DNA of 9,025 nt from Clostridiales bacterium (GTDB lineage Bacteria; Bacillota_A; Clostridia; Peptostreptococcales; Anaerovoracaceae): NCBI GenBank assembly GCA_024697655.1, contig JAILFI010000219.1, positions 1-9,025 of the forward strand, written 5' to 3'. Of the stretch, positions 1 to 5,364 are shown piece after piece. Under the pieces are notes generated by a model. It ran no database searches. It was not told the DNA's origin and saw only the letters and a list, made by a program, of their open reading frames with translations. The stretch's first letter is position 1. Each line of letters begins with the position of its first letter. Made by a program: the position numbers and the translations under genes.

Positions 1-23
1 CAGGCACGTGAAATACGATCCGC

Positions 24-52
24 AAAGGACTGCAGACCCCTGCGGTCCTTTT
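24..52 (+). terminator. Intrinsic terminator of an upstream unit
   Basis: AAAGGAC (24-30) pairs with GTCCTTT (45-51), and an inner GCAG/CTGC stem closes on a 4-nt loop (36-39), with a T-G wobble between the two stems. A short T run (49-52) follows. It probably ends a gene lying left of the window. The T run is short, so efficiency is uncertain. Confidence 0.65.
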
Positions 53-79
53 GCGTTGCAAGGTGTTTGCTGATACAAT
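51..79 (+). promoter_or_regulatory. Extended -10 promoter for the PucR-type regulator and following genes
   Basis: TGATACAAT (71-79) is an extended -10 element with a 5/6 match to TATAAT. A weak -35, TTGCGT (51-56), lies 17 bp upstream and overlaps the tail of the preceding terminator. Transcription would start near 86, leaving a short leader before the ATG at 104. It is likely the main promoter for the run of + genes to 4113. It is read from sequence only. Confidence 0.5.
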
Positions 80-103
80 GGTTGCAGAAAGCGGGGACAG
101 ACG

Positions 104-1297
104 ATGAGGATCAGAGAGTTTCTCAAAATGCCGGAATTCGCGGGCTTCAGACTGGTCGCCGGCGCGGACGGACTCGACCGGGAGGCGGACATGACCATCC
201 TGGTGGATTTTGAGTTCTGCAAAGGGATCGACTTCCGCCGCGAGGTGCTGCTGGGAGGCGGCAGCATCGCGATGAGCAGTCTGCTGTACGCGCGGGAAGA
301 CCCGGAGCTGCTGTGCGATTCCATCGAGAAACTGGACGAACTGGGCGTTGCCTGTCTCGCCTACAAACCGATCTTCTACGGCGCGCTGCCGGAGCGGGCT
401 GTCCGGTACGCGGATGAGCACGGATTCCCGTTGTTCATGATCACCGATGACACATTCTTTGAGGACATCGTGCTGGCGGTCAGGAAGGCGGTGGGCAAAG
501 ACCTGACGGAGTCCGAGATCGAGCAGGGACTCGAGCGGCTCATCGCAGGCGAACTGTCCGCGCAGGAGGAAAAACGCCTCCGGAACACGATCGCGGGCAG
601 GCTGAGCGGCTATGTGCAGGCAGTCTGTTTTTCGCAGCAGAAAGACGGCGCTGCCGGAGAATCGCTTTCCGCGGATCTTGCCCGGTATGAAAAGCGGCTC
701 CTGCAGGACCGCAAACTGACCGGCCGGGTCTCGCTCTGCCGGTTCCGCAGCGGCGGCATCCTGCTGCTTGGCCGCAAAGACGGTGATGCGGAAGGGATGC
801 GGGTCTTCCTGGAAGATGTCCTGCTCAGGCTGGGGCTTTCGGAAGACATGAATGCGGCGGGGACCAGCGAGGTACTTCCTCTGGATACAGCATTCGATAC
901 CGCGGTCCGCGAAGCGTTCTATGCGCACAGGGCGGCGGTGCTGAAAGGGACGAAGGGGGAGCGGTATGAGAACCTTGGCGTCATGCGGTTCCTTGCGCCG
1001 GAGGCCTCGTCGAAGACGCTCTATGCCGGCGTCTGCCAGTATCTGAAACCATTGCTTAAGGACGGCAAGGCTGCCGACCGGGAGAGCCTGTATGAGACAG
1101 CCAGGGCGGTCGTGCTGGCGGAAGGCGACCTCGACAGGGCGGCGGAAAAACTGTTCTGCCATAAGAACACTGTGCGCTACCGCATGGACAAGATCCATAA
1201 ACTGCTGGATCCGGCGAGCAGCAACCAGGCGTTTTACGACAGCCTGCGCGTCGCGGTGATGACGCTGCTGCTGCGGGATGACGGCAGGGAGGAATAA
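104..1297 (+). CDS. PucR/CdaR-family transcriptional regulator
   Basis: The 397-residue protein has the layout of PucR/CdaR-type activators. The N-terminal part (about 1-125) resembles the PucR sensory domain, with an early 'VAGADGLDREA' stretch. A central GGDEF-like linker region follows, and a C-terminal helix-turn-helix spans about 336-368, including 'AAEKLFCHKNTVRYRMDKI', the hallmark of the PucR HTH_30 domain. Family members control purine, sugar-acid, proline or other catabolic genes in response to a substrate; the ligand here cannot be read. The ATG at 104 is preceded by GGGGA (about 93-97) at reasonable spacing. It heads a same-strand run, and the next gene begins 35 nt after its stop, so it probably regulates its own operon. 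The family call is firm and the role is inferred. Confidence 0.88.
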   Translation: MRIREFLKMPEFAGFRLVAGADGLDREADMTILVDFEFCKGIDFRREVLLGGGSIAMSSLLYAREDPELLCDSIEKLDELGVACLAYKPIFYGALPERAVRYADEHGFPLFMITDDTFFEDIVLAVRKAVGKDLTESEIEQGLERLIAGELSAQEEKRLRNTIAGRLSGYVQAVCFSQQKDGAAGESLSADLARYEKRLLQDRKLTGRVSLCRFRSGGILLLGRKDGDAEGMRVFLEDVLLRLGLSEDMNAAGTSEVLPLDTAFDTAVREAFYAHRAAVLKGTKGERYENLGVMRFLAPEASSKTLYAGVCQYLKPLLKDGKAADRESLYETARAVVLAEGDLDRAAEKLFCHKNTVRYRMDKIHKLLDPASSNQAFYDSLRVAVMTLLLRDDGREE

Positions 1298-1332
1298 AAC
1301 ACGGTTGAAGCATCATGAATAAGGAGAAAGAA

Positions 1333-2451
1333 ATGGAGAATAAGGTATTCGACACGAAAAAGCTGGGCTTCGGTCTGATGCGTCTGCCTAAAAACGGTGA
1401 CGAGATCGACGTTGAACAGGTCAAGAAGATGGTCGACATGTTCATGGAAGCCGGCTTCACCTATTATGACACCGCCTGGGCATACACCGGCAGTGAAGAG
1501 GCGATCCGCAAAGCGCTCGTGGAGCGTTACCCGCGTGACAGTTACACGCTCGCGACGAAGATGGCGGCGTGGATCAAGTGCGAGACGAGGGAGGATGCGA
1601 TCGCGCAGTTCGACCTGTCGCTGGAGCGTTCCGGCGCGGGCTATTTCGACTACTATCTGCTGCACAACCTGGGCGAGCACCGCACGAAGTTCTTCGAGGA
1701 CTTCGATCTCTGGAACTGGGCGCTCGGGCAGAAGGCGGCCGGGAAGATCAAGCACCTGGGCTTTTCGTTCCATTCGAATGCGGAAGAACTCGACGAGATC
1801 CTGACAAAGCACCCCGAAGCGGAGTTCGTGCAGCTGCAGATCAACTACGCGGACTGGGAGGATCACGCGATCCAGTCGCGCCGGGTCTACGAGACCGCGC
1901 AGAAGCACGGCAAACCGGTCATTGTCATGGAACCGGTCAAGGGCGGCATGCTCGCCAACCCGCCGGACACCGTGCAGGAGATCCTGAAAGCGGCTGAGCC
2001 GGACAGTTCGTTCGCGTCGTGGGGCATCCGCTTCGCGGCGGATCTGCCGGGCGTGGCTGTCGTGCTCTCCGGCATGAGCAATGTCGAACAGATGGCGGAC
2101 AACCTGTCTTACATGAAGGACTTTGAGGGTTTTACAGCGTCGCAGCGCAAAGCCGTTGCGGATGCGCAGGAAGCGCTCGCCAAAGTGCCGCTCATCCCGT
2201 GCACGTCCTGCGATTACTGCGCCAAGGTCTGCCCGATGGAGATCGGCATCTCCGGCACCTTCACGGCGATGAACGTCGAGACGCTGTACCGCGACCACGA
2301 AGCAGCCAAAGGCAGGCTGAACTGGCTGGTCGGCGGGCACGGGCGCAAGACCGCGGACGAATGCATCAAGTGCGGGGCATGCGAAGAAGTCTGCCCGCAG
2401 CATATCAATATCCGGGAACGGCTCGAAGAGTCGCTTGAGATATTCAAATGA
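1333..2451 (+). CDS. Aldo/keto reductase with C-terminal 2x[4Fe-4S] ferredoxin domain
   Basis: The 372-residue protein starts at ATG 1333, chosen over ATG 1315 because AAGGAG (1321-1326) lies 6 nt before 1333 and would fall inside the longer version. Residues about 5-280 form an aldo/keto reductase barrel carrying the tetrad Asp46 (YYDT), Tyr51 (AYTGSE), Lys77 (ATK) and His111 (LLHN). The C-terminal part has two ferredoxin motifs: Cys290/293/296/300 followed by Pro, and Cys344/347/350/354 followed by Pro. This fused form is common in anaerobes and probably links NAD(P)H or ferredoxin electrons to carbonyl or quinone-type substrates; its substrates are largely unknown. It lies 35 nt after the regulator gene and 31 nt before the SGNH hydrolase gene. 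The family assignment is very secure; the physiological reaction is open. Confidence 0.92.
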   Translation: MENKVFDTKKLGFGLMRLPKNGDEIDVEQVKKMVDMFMEAGFTYYDTAWAYTGSEEAIRKALVERYPRDSYTLATKMAAWIKCETREDAIAQFDLSLERSGAGYFDYYLLHNLGEHRTKFFEDFDLWNWALGQKAAGKIKHLGFSFHSNAEELDEILTKHPEAEFVQLQINYADWEDHAIQSRRVYETAQKHGKPVIVMEPVKGGMLANPPDTVQEILKAAEPDSSFASWGIRFAADLPGVAVVLSGMSNVEQMADNLSYMKDFEGFTASQRKAVADAQEALAKVPLIPCTSCDYCAKVCPMEIGISGTFTAMNVETLYRDHEAAKGRLNWLVGGHGRKTADECIKCGACEEVCPQHINIRERLEESLEIFK

Positions 2452-2482
2452 TGAAATGATGGAATAAGAAAGGAGCACGCAG

Positions 2483-3199
2483 ATGAAGAAGAGATGGATC
2501 TTTGCATCGCTGGCATCGGGGCTGACGATTTCCGCTGCCGCGGTATACTTCGGCGCATGCGGCAAACTGCACATCCCCGCGAAAGCGGAAAAAGGCCAGA
2601 TCCGCGTCGCCTGCGTCGGCGACAGCATCACGTACGGATCTCTCCTGCACGGGCAGCCGTGGAAGAGTTATCCGGATCTGCTCGGCAAAAGACTTGGGGC
2701 CGGCTATGCGGTCGGTAACTTCGGCGCTGCGGACAGGACCGCGCTAAGGAGCGGCAACAAACCGTACATAAAAGAGAAGATCTACGAAAAAAGTCTTGCG
2801 TTCGATCCGCAGATCGTCGTGCTGATGCTCGGCACGAACGACACGAAAGCCGGCCACTGGGATGCGGAGAAGTACGAGCACGATCTGCGCATGCTCGTCA
2901 GGCGGTACAAAGGACTGCCGCACGTAAGAAGCGTCATCCTGCTCAGTCCGACGCCGCTGTTCCCGCTCGGGGAACGCCTCTGGAAAGTGCGCGCGTCCGT
3001 GCTGCGGGAGGAGGTCCTGCCGATCGTGCAGCGTGTTGCGGCAGAGGAAAGGGTGCGGTATATCGATATGCACGCCGCCTTTGAAGGACAGCAAGAACTC
3101 TTCGTGGACGGCTGCCACCCGAACAGCGCCGGTGCGCAGAAACTTGCGGAGATCGTCGACAAAGCGATCCTGCAGGAGGAACAGAGAGAAGCATTTTAG
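2483..3199 (+). CDS. SGNH/GDSL-family hydrolase, exported or membrane-anchored
   Basis: The 238-residue protein begins with a Lys/Arg start and a hydrophobic stretch (about 5-25), a signal peptide or anchor. Cys26 follows 'FGA', an imperfect lipobox, so a lipoprotein is possible. The SGNH blocks are clear: GDSITYG with nucleophile Ser48, an NFG block with Gly81, GTND with Asn119, and DGCHPN with Asp209 and His212. Such enzymes are esterases, lipases or deacetylases acting on lipids or on acylated glycans outside the cell; the substrate is not visible. AAAGGAG lies just before the ATG. It sits between the aldo/keto reductase and the NifX-like gene with short gaps, so it is probably co-transcribed, but a functional link is not obvious. 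All catalytic residues are intact. Confidence 0.9.
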   Translation: MKKRWIFASLASGLTISAAAVYFGACGKLHIPAKAEKGQIRVACVGDSITYGSLLHGQPWKSYPDLLGKRLGAGYAVGNFGAADRTALRSGNKPYIKEKIYEKSLAFDPQIVVLMLGTNDTKAGHWDAEKYEHDLRMLVRRYKGLPHVRSVILLSPTPLFPLGERLWKVRASVLREEVLPIVQRVAAEERVRYIDMHAAFEGQQELFVDGCHPNSAGAQKLAEIVDKAILQEEQREAF

Positions 3200-3224
3200 G
3201 AAAGACTAAGAGAAAGGACAGAAA

Positions 3225-3635
3225 ATGAGAATCGCGATTCCCTATGAAAACGGCCAGATCTTCCAGCATTTTGGCCACACGGAACAGTTCAAAGTGTATG
3301 AGGTCACAGACGGGCAGATCACCCGCTCCGTGATCGTCATTCCGGCAAGCGGCGGCCACTGCGGGCTGGCGGGAGACCTTACAGCCTGGGGCGTTGACGC
3401 GCTGATCTGCGGCGGCATCGGCGGCGGTGCGCAGATGGCACTGGCGGAGGCGGACATCACAGTCTACGGCGGGGTCGAAGGCAGCGCGGACGCGGCGGCC
3501 GAGGCGCTGGCAAGAGGAGAACTGGTCTGGGATCCGGACGCGCACTGCGATCACCATGACCACGGCGAAGGGCACAGCTGCGGCCACCATGGACAGGATC
3601 ATGAATGCGGCCACGGCGGCGGCCACTGCCACTAG
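3225..3635 (+). CDS. NifX/NifB-type (FeMo-cofactor family) protein with His/Cys-rich tail
   Basis: The 136-residue protein has a dinitrogenase iron-molybdenum cofactor family fold over about 1-100. Typical marks are the opening 'MRIAIPYENGQIFQHFGH', the 'GGHCGLAGDL' segment and the 'ALICGGIGGGAQMAL' segment. Residues 107-136 form a tail with 11 His and 4 Cys in 30 residues, an obvious metal-binding sequence. Stand-alone members occur widely in anaerobes without nitrogenase and are thought to bind or carry Fe-S or metal clusters. No nif genes are in the window. GAAAGGAC precedes the ATG at good spacing, and the gene starts 25 nt after the hydrolase stop. It could supply or buffer metal for neighbouring Fe-S enzymes, but that is inference. 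Confidence 0.87.
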   Translation: MRIAIPYENGQIFQHFGHTEQFKVYEVTDGQITRSVIVIPASGGHCGLAGDLTAWGVDALICGGIGGGAQMALAEADITVYGGVEGSADAAAEALARGELVWDPDAHCDHHDHGEGHSCGHHGQDHECGHGGGHCH

Positions 3636-3640
3636 AAGAA

Positions 3641-3661
3641 AGCCCGCCTGCGCGGCGGGCT
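3641..3661 (+). other. GC-rich hairpin between the NifX-like and FabZ-like genes
   Basis: AGCCCGCC (3641-3648) and GGCGGGCT (3654-3661) form a perfect 8-bp stem with a 5-nt loop. No T run follows on +, so it is not a standard terminator for the genes in front. It may slow transcription, mark an RNA processing site or set a different level for the FabZ-like gene. On the - strand it is followed by an imperfect T-rich stretch, so a terminator for antisense transcription is possible. Confidence 0.6.
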
Positions 3662-3681
3662 GTCCCGAAAGCGAGGCCGGC

Positions 3682-4113
3682 ATGCAGTACGACCACGAAC
3701 AGGTAAAACAGATCCTGCCGCACCGCGACCCGATGCTCCTGATCGATACGGTCAGTGAGATCGAGCCGGGTGTTTGCGTGACCGCAAGTCTGTGGATCGA
3801 CCCGGCGCGGGAGATCTTCCGCGGACACTTTCCGGAGGAAGCTGTGCTGCCGGGCGTCTATACGATCGAGGCGATGGCGCAGGCGACGGATCTGGTGCTG
3901 ATGACAAAACCGGAGTATGCGGGGAAAGTGCCGCTGCTGCTCGGTGCTGACAAAGCGCGGTTCTATAAAAAGATCGTCCCCGGCGATACACTCACGATCT
4001 GCGCGGAAATGGCAAACGAGCGTGCGGAAAAAGCCCTCGCGACCTGCCGCTGCACGGTCAGTGCGGGCGGGGAGCCGGCGGCTTCGGCAGACATCACCAT
4101 CGCGATGCGCTGA
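3682..4113 (+). CDS. fabZ: FabZ-type 3-hydroxyacyl-ACP dehydratase
   Basis: The 143-residue product matches the usual FabZ length. It shows 'ILPHRDPMLLID' near the start and 'GHFPEEAVLPGVYTIEAMAQ' in the middle. His49 and Glu63 fall at the positions of the hot-dog catalytic pair as I recall them for Pseudomonas FabZ. The enzyme removes water from 3-hydroxyacyl-ACP in fatty acid synthesis. The ATG at 3682 is chosen because the FabZ similarity begins there; the open frame runs further upstream but only as the wrong frame of the NifX-like gene. The ribosome site is weak (GAGG, 3673-3676). One oddity is Ala54 where FabZ usually has Pro. No other fab gene is nearby, so it may be a second copy or serve a related acyl thioester. 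Confidence 0.85.
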   Translation: MQYDHEQVKQILPHRDPMLLIDTVSEIEPGVCVTASLWIDPAREIFRGHFPEEAVLPGVYTIEAMAQATDLVLMTKPEYAGKVPLLLGADKARFYKKIVPGDTLTICAEMANERAEKALATCRCTVSAGGEPAASADITIAMR

Positions 4114-4122
4114 CAGCATCGC

Positions 4123-4160
4123 AGGCGGCAAACAGGAAACAGGCGAAGAAAGGCGGCAAA
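4123..4160 (+). repeat. 10-bp direct repeat in the FabZ/LysR gap
   Basis: AGGCGGCAAA occurs at 4123-4132 and again at 4151-4160, 28 bp apart. The rest of the 4114-4293 gap holds a 10-bp palindrome, GGCATATGCC (4210-4219), a long-range TGCGGCG/CGCCGCA pair (4178-4184 with 4226-4232) and the two terminators listed separately. I see no supported gene in it. The role of the repeat is unknown and it may be chance. Confidence 0.45.
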
Positions 4161-4235
4161 GACCATGAAAGACCGTATGCGGCGGTTCGCTGCTGACATT
4201 GCTGCTCCTGGCATATGCCGGACGGCGCCGCAGCA

Positions 4236-4265
4236 TAAAATAAAAAACAGGCATGACGGAGCCTG
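4236..4265 (-). terminator. Intrinsic terminator of the first LysR gene
   Basis: Read on -, CAGGC (4265-4261) pairs with GCCTG (4252-4248) and is followed by TTTTTTATTTTAT. The stem is short, but the U tract is long, and it lies about 30 nt past the regulator's stop codon. It is a plausible end for that transcript. Confidence 0.6.
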
Positions 4266-4286
4266 ATCAGAGGGAAAGACGGAAAA

Positions 4287-4319
4287 GCGCCGGTCACTTG
4301 AGGACCGGCGCCACTTTTT
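4287..4319 (+). terminator. Terminator of the + strand run ending with the FabZ-like gene
   Basis: GCGCCGGTC (4287-4295) and GACCGGCGC (4303-4311) form a perfect 9-bp GC-rich stem with a 7-nt loop, followed by CAC and TTTTT (4315-4319). It overlaps the last codons and stop of the convergent LysR gene. On - it is followed by TTTTCC, so it may work both ways. Confidence 0.7.
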
Positions 4320-5193
4320 CTTCAAAGATCCGCGCAGCCCCTGCCAGATGCGGCAGCAGGGCTTTGTTGCGGTGCAGGACGAACTGGACGGTCTGCGACA
4401 GGCTGAGCCAGGGCAGGGTCAGTTCTGCGAGTTCGCCTTTCTCGAGCGATTCCCGAACGGCATAGTACGGCAGAACGGACAGATACGGTCCGCTGACGGT
4501 CAGCTGCCTGGCCATTTCGGCACTCTGCAGGGTGAGGAACGGATCGAGCGTGACGCCCATCCGGTACAGGTCCTCCCGCATACGGATATTATAATGCACG
4601 TTGTTTTCCATGAGGATGAATGCCTGCCCGGCCAGGTCTCTTGGCCAGACTTCGGCTTTTGCTGCCAGCGGGTGGGCAGGATTGGCGACCGTGACGACGC
4701 GGGAGTCGGCGGAGAACAGGACCTGCCAGGCCTCATCGGTGAGCGGATCGTCGATGATGGTACAGGCGGCGTCGAGGGTGCCTTGTGTGAGGTATTCCTT
4801 GAGTGTGACGCCGGCGTCCACAGTCATCTCGATCCTGACTTTCGGGAACGCCTCGTGAAATGCGAGGATCCAGCCTTTGCCGACGGAGTGGAAGAGGGAC
4901 TCGATCATGCCGATCCTGAGCGTGCCGGTGATCTCTTCATCCGGTTTGATCAGGTTTTCCATCTGCGCGGCGCTGTTGATGATATCCCGGGCGTAGGGGA
5001 GCAGCGCTTCCGCGTACTGCGTCGGGGCGACGCCGCGGCCGATGCGGTCGAAGAGCGGTGCGCCGACTTCCTCTTCGAGCTGTTTGATCTGCGCGCTGAC
5101 ATTGGCCTGAGAATAGCCGAGCTCTTTTGCCGCCGCCGTGAAATTGCGCAGGGCGGCAACGCGCAGGAAGGTCTTCAGATTGCGGATTTCCAT
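4294..5193 (-). CDS. LysR-family regulator, divergent from the DapA/NanA-like aldolase
   Basis: The 299-residue protein has the normal LysR length. The N-terminal winged helix-turn-helix (about 1-60, recognition region 18-37) includes 'FTAAAKELGYSQANVSAQIK' and then 'LEEEVGAPLFDR'. The rest (about 90-295) is the usual periplasmic-binding-protein-like effector domain, beginning 'GTLRIGMIES'. The start is the ATG whose complement is 5191-5193, chosen because the LysR similarity begins there and AAAGGAG (5208-5202) precedes it; the open frame continues upstream only as a shadow. The gene diverges from the aldolase gene across 171 bp, the classic arrangement for a LysR protein that controls its neighbour and itself. 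The effector cannot be read, but is probably the aldolase substrate or product. An unusual G7 run separates ribosome site and start. Confidence 0.92.
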   Translation of the reverse strand: MEIRNLKTFLRVAALRNFTAAAKELGYSQANVSAQIKQLEEEVGAPLFDRIGRGVAPTQYAEALLPYARDIINSAAQMENLIKPDEEITGTLRIGMIESLFHSVGKGWILAFHEAFPKVRIEMTVDAGVTLKEYLTQGTLDAACTIIDDPLTDEAWQVLFSADSRVVTVANPAHPLAAKAEVWPRDLAGQAFILMENNVHYNIRMREDLYRMGVTLDPFLTLQSAEMARQLTVSGPYLSVLPYYAVRESLEKGELAELTLPWLSLSQTVQFVLHRNKALLPHLAGAARIFEEKVAPVLK

Positions 5194-5208
5194 AGGGGGG
5201 GCTCCTTT
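5194..5208 (-). promoter_or_regulatory. Ribosome site of the first LysR gene with a C7 spacer
   Basis: On -, AAAGGAG (5208-5202) is followed by seven C (5201-5195), then T and the ATG. The spacer between ribosome site and start is thus almost wholly a mononucleotide run. Length changes in it would alter spacing and translation, as discussed in the findings. Confidence 0.7.
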
Positions 5209-5215
5209 CACGTCC

Positions 5216-5244
5216 ATCATAGCGATTCCGCATCGACATATCAA
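5216..5244 (-). promoter_or_regulatory. Promoter of the first LysR gene
   Basis: On -, TTGATA (5244-5239) and TATGAT (5221-5216) are each 5/6 matches to the -35 and -10 consensus, with exactly 17 bp between. Transcription would start near 5209, giving a leader of about 16 nt that begins at the ribosome site. Inverted arms CGATT (5223-5227) and AATCG (5243-5247) frame the spacer and could be part of a regulator site. Confidence 0.55.
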
Positions 5245-5280
5245 TCGTTTTTCTTTATGGAAATGAAAAAAACCATTTGT

Positions 5281-5309
5281 TTTACATATGTCGGGATTGC
5301 CAATATAGT
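5281..5309 (+). promoter_or_regulatory. Promoter of the DapA/NanA-like aldolase gene
   Basis: TTTACA (5281-5286) and TATAGT (5304-5309) are each 5/6 matches to the -35 and -10 consensus with 17 bp between. The start point would be near 5316, giving a leader of about 50 nt. An 8-bp palindrome, ACATATGT (5284-5291), lies at the -35 end of the spacer. Confidence 0.6.
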
Positions 5310-5317
5310 GGTGGCAA
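5297..5317. promoter_or_regulatory. Inverted repeat over the aldolase -10 box (possible operator)
   Basis: TTGCCA (5297-5302) and TGGCAA (5312-5317) are perfect inverted arms around a 9-bp centre that contains the -10 box. A protein bound here would block the promoter. It may be the divergent LysR protein's site or that of another repressor. The arms are short, so this is a candidate only. Confidence 0.45.
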
Positions 5318-5325
5318 AGAAGGAG

Positions 5326-5346
5326 AAGCAGCCGGTCCGGCTGCTT
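5326..5346 (+). promoter_or_regulatory. Perfect 21-bp palindrome / leader hairpin before the aldolase gene
   Basis: AAGCAGCCGG (5326-5335) and CCGGCTGCTT (5337-5346) are exact inverted arms around a single T. In RNA it would fold to an 8-bp stem with a GGTCC loop, 7 nt before the ribosome site (AGAGGAG, 5354-5360). No U run follows, so it is not a terminator. It could be an operator in DNA or a leader structure affecting mRNA stability or translation. Confidence 0.6.
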
Positions 5347-5364
5347 GGGACAGAGAGGAGTAAG

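Noticed and set aside
1234..2631. A 465-codon open frame on the - strand opposite the aldo/keto reductase
   Set aside because: It is a shadow of a well-supported gene and its translation looks like no protein family; it also crosses two gene boundaries.
3225..3635. Evidence for nitrogen fixation
   Set aside because: Stand-alone NifX/NifB-type small proteins are common in anaerobes without nitrogenase, and no nif gene is in the window.
3641..3661. Hairpin as a full intrinsic terminator after the NifX-like gene
   Set aside because: No T run follows on +, and the next gene starts 20 nt later with no visible promoter of its own. It is kept only as a hairpin of unknown role.
3427..3681. Upstream part of the open frame containing the FabZ-like gene
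   Set aside because: It overlaps the NifX-like gene in another frame, is Arg-rich, and FabZ similarity begins only at 3682.
4165..4266. A 33-codon + strand frame between the FabZ-like and LysR genes
   Set aside because: No convincing ribosome site, no recognisable content, and it ends within the terminator region of the convergent gene.
4348..5364. Long + strand extension of the aldolase frame upstream of 5365
   Set aside because: It runs antisense through the whole first LysR gene. An in-frame ATG at 5262 has no ribosome site and lies upstream of the predicted start point.
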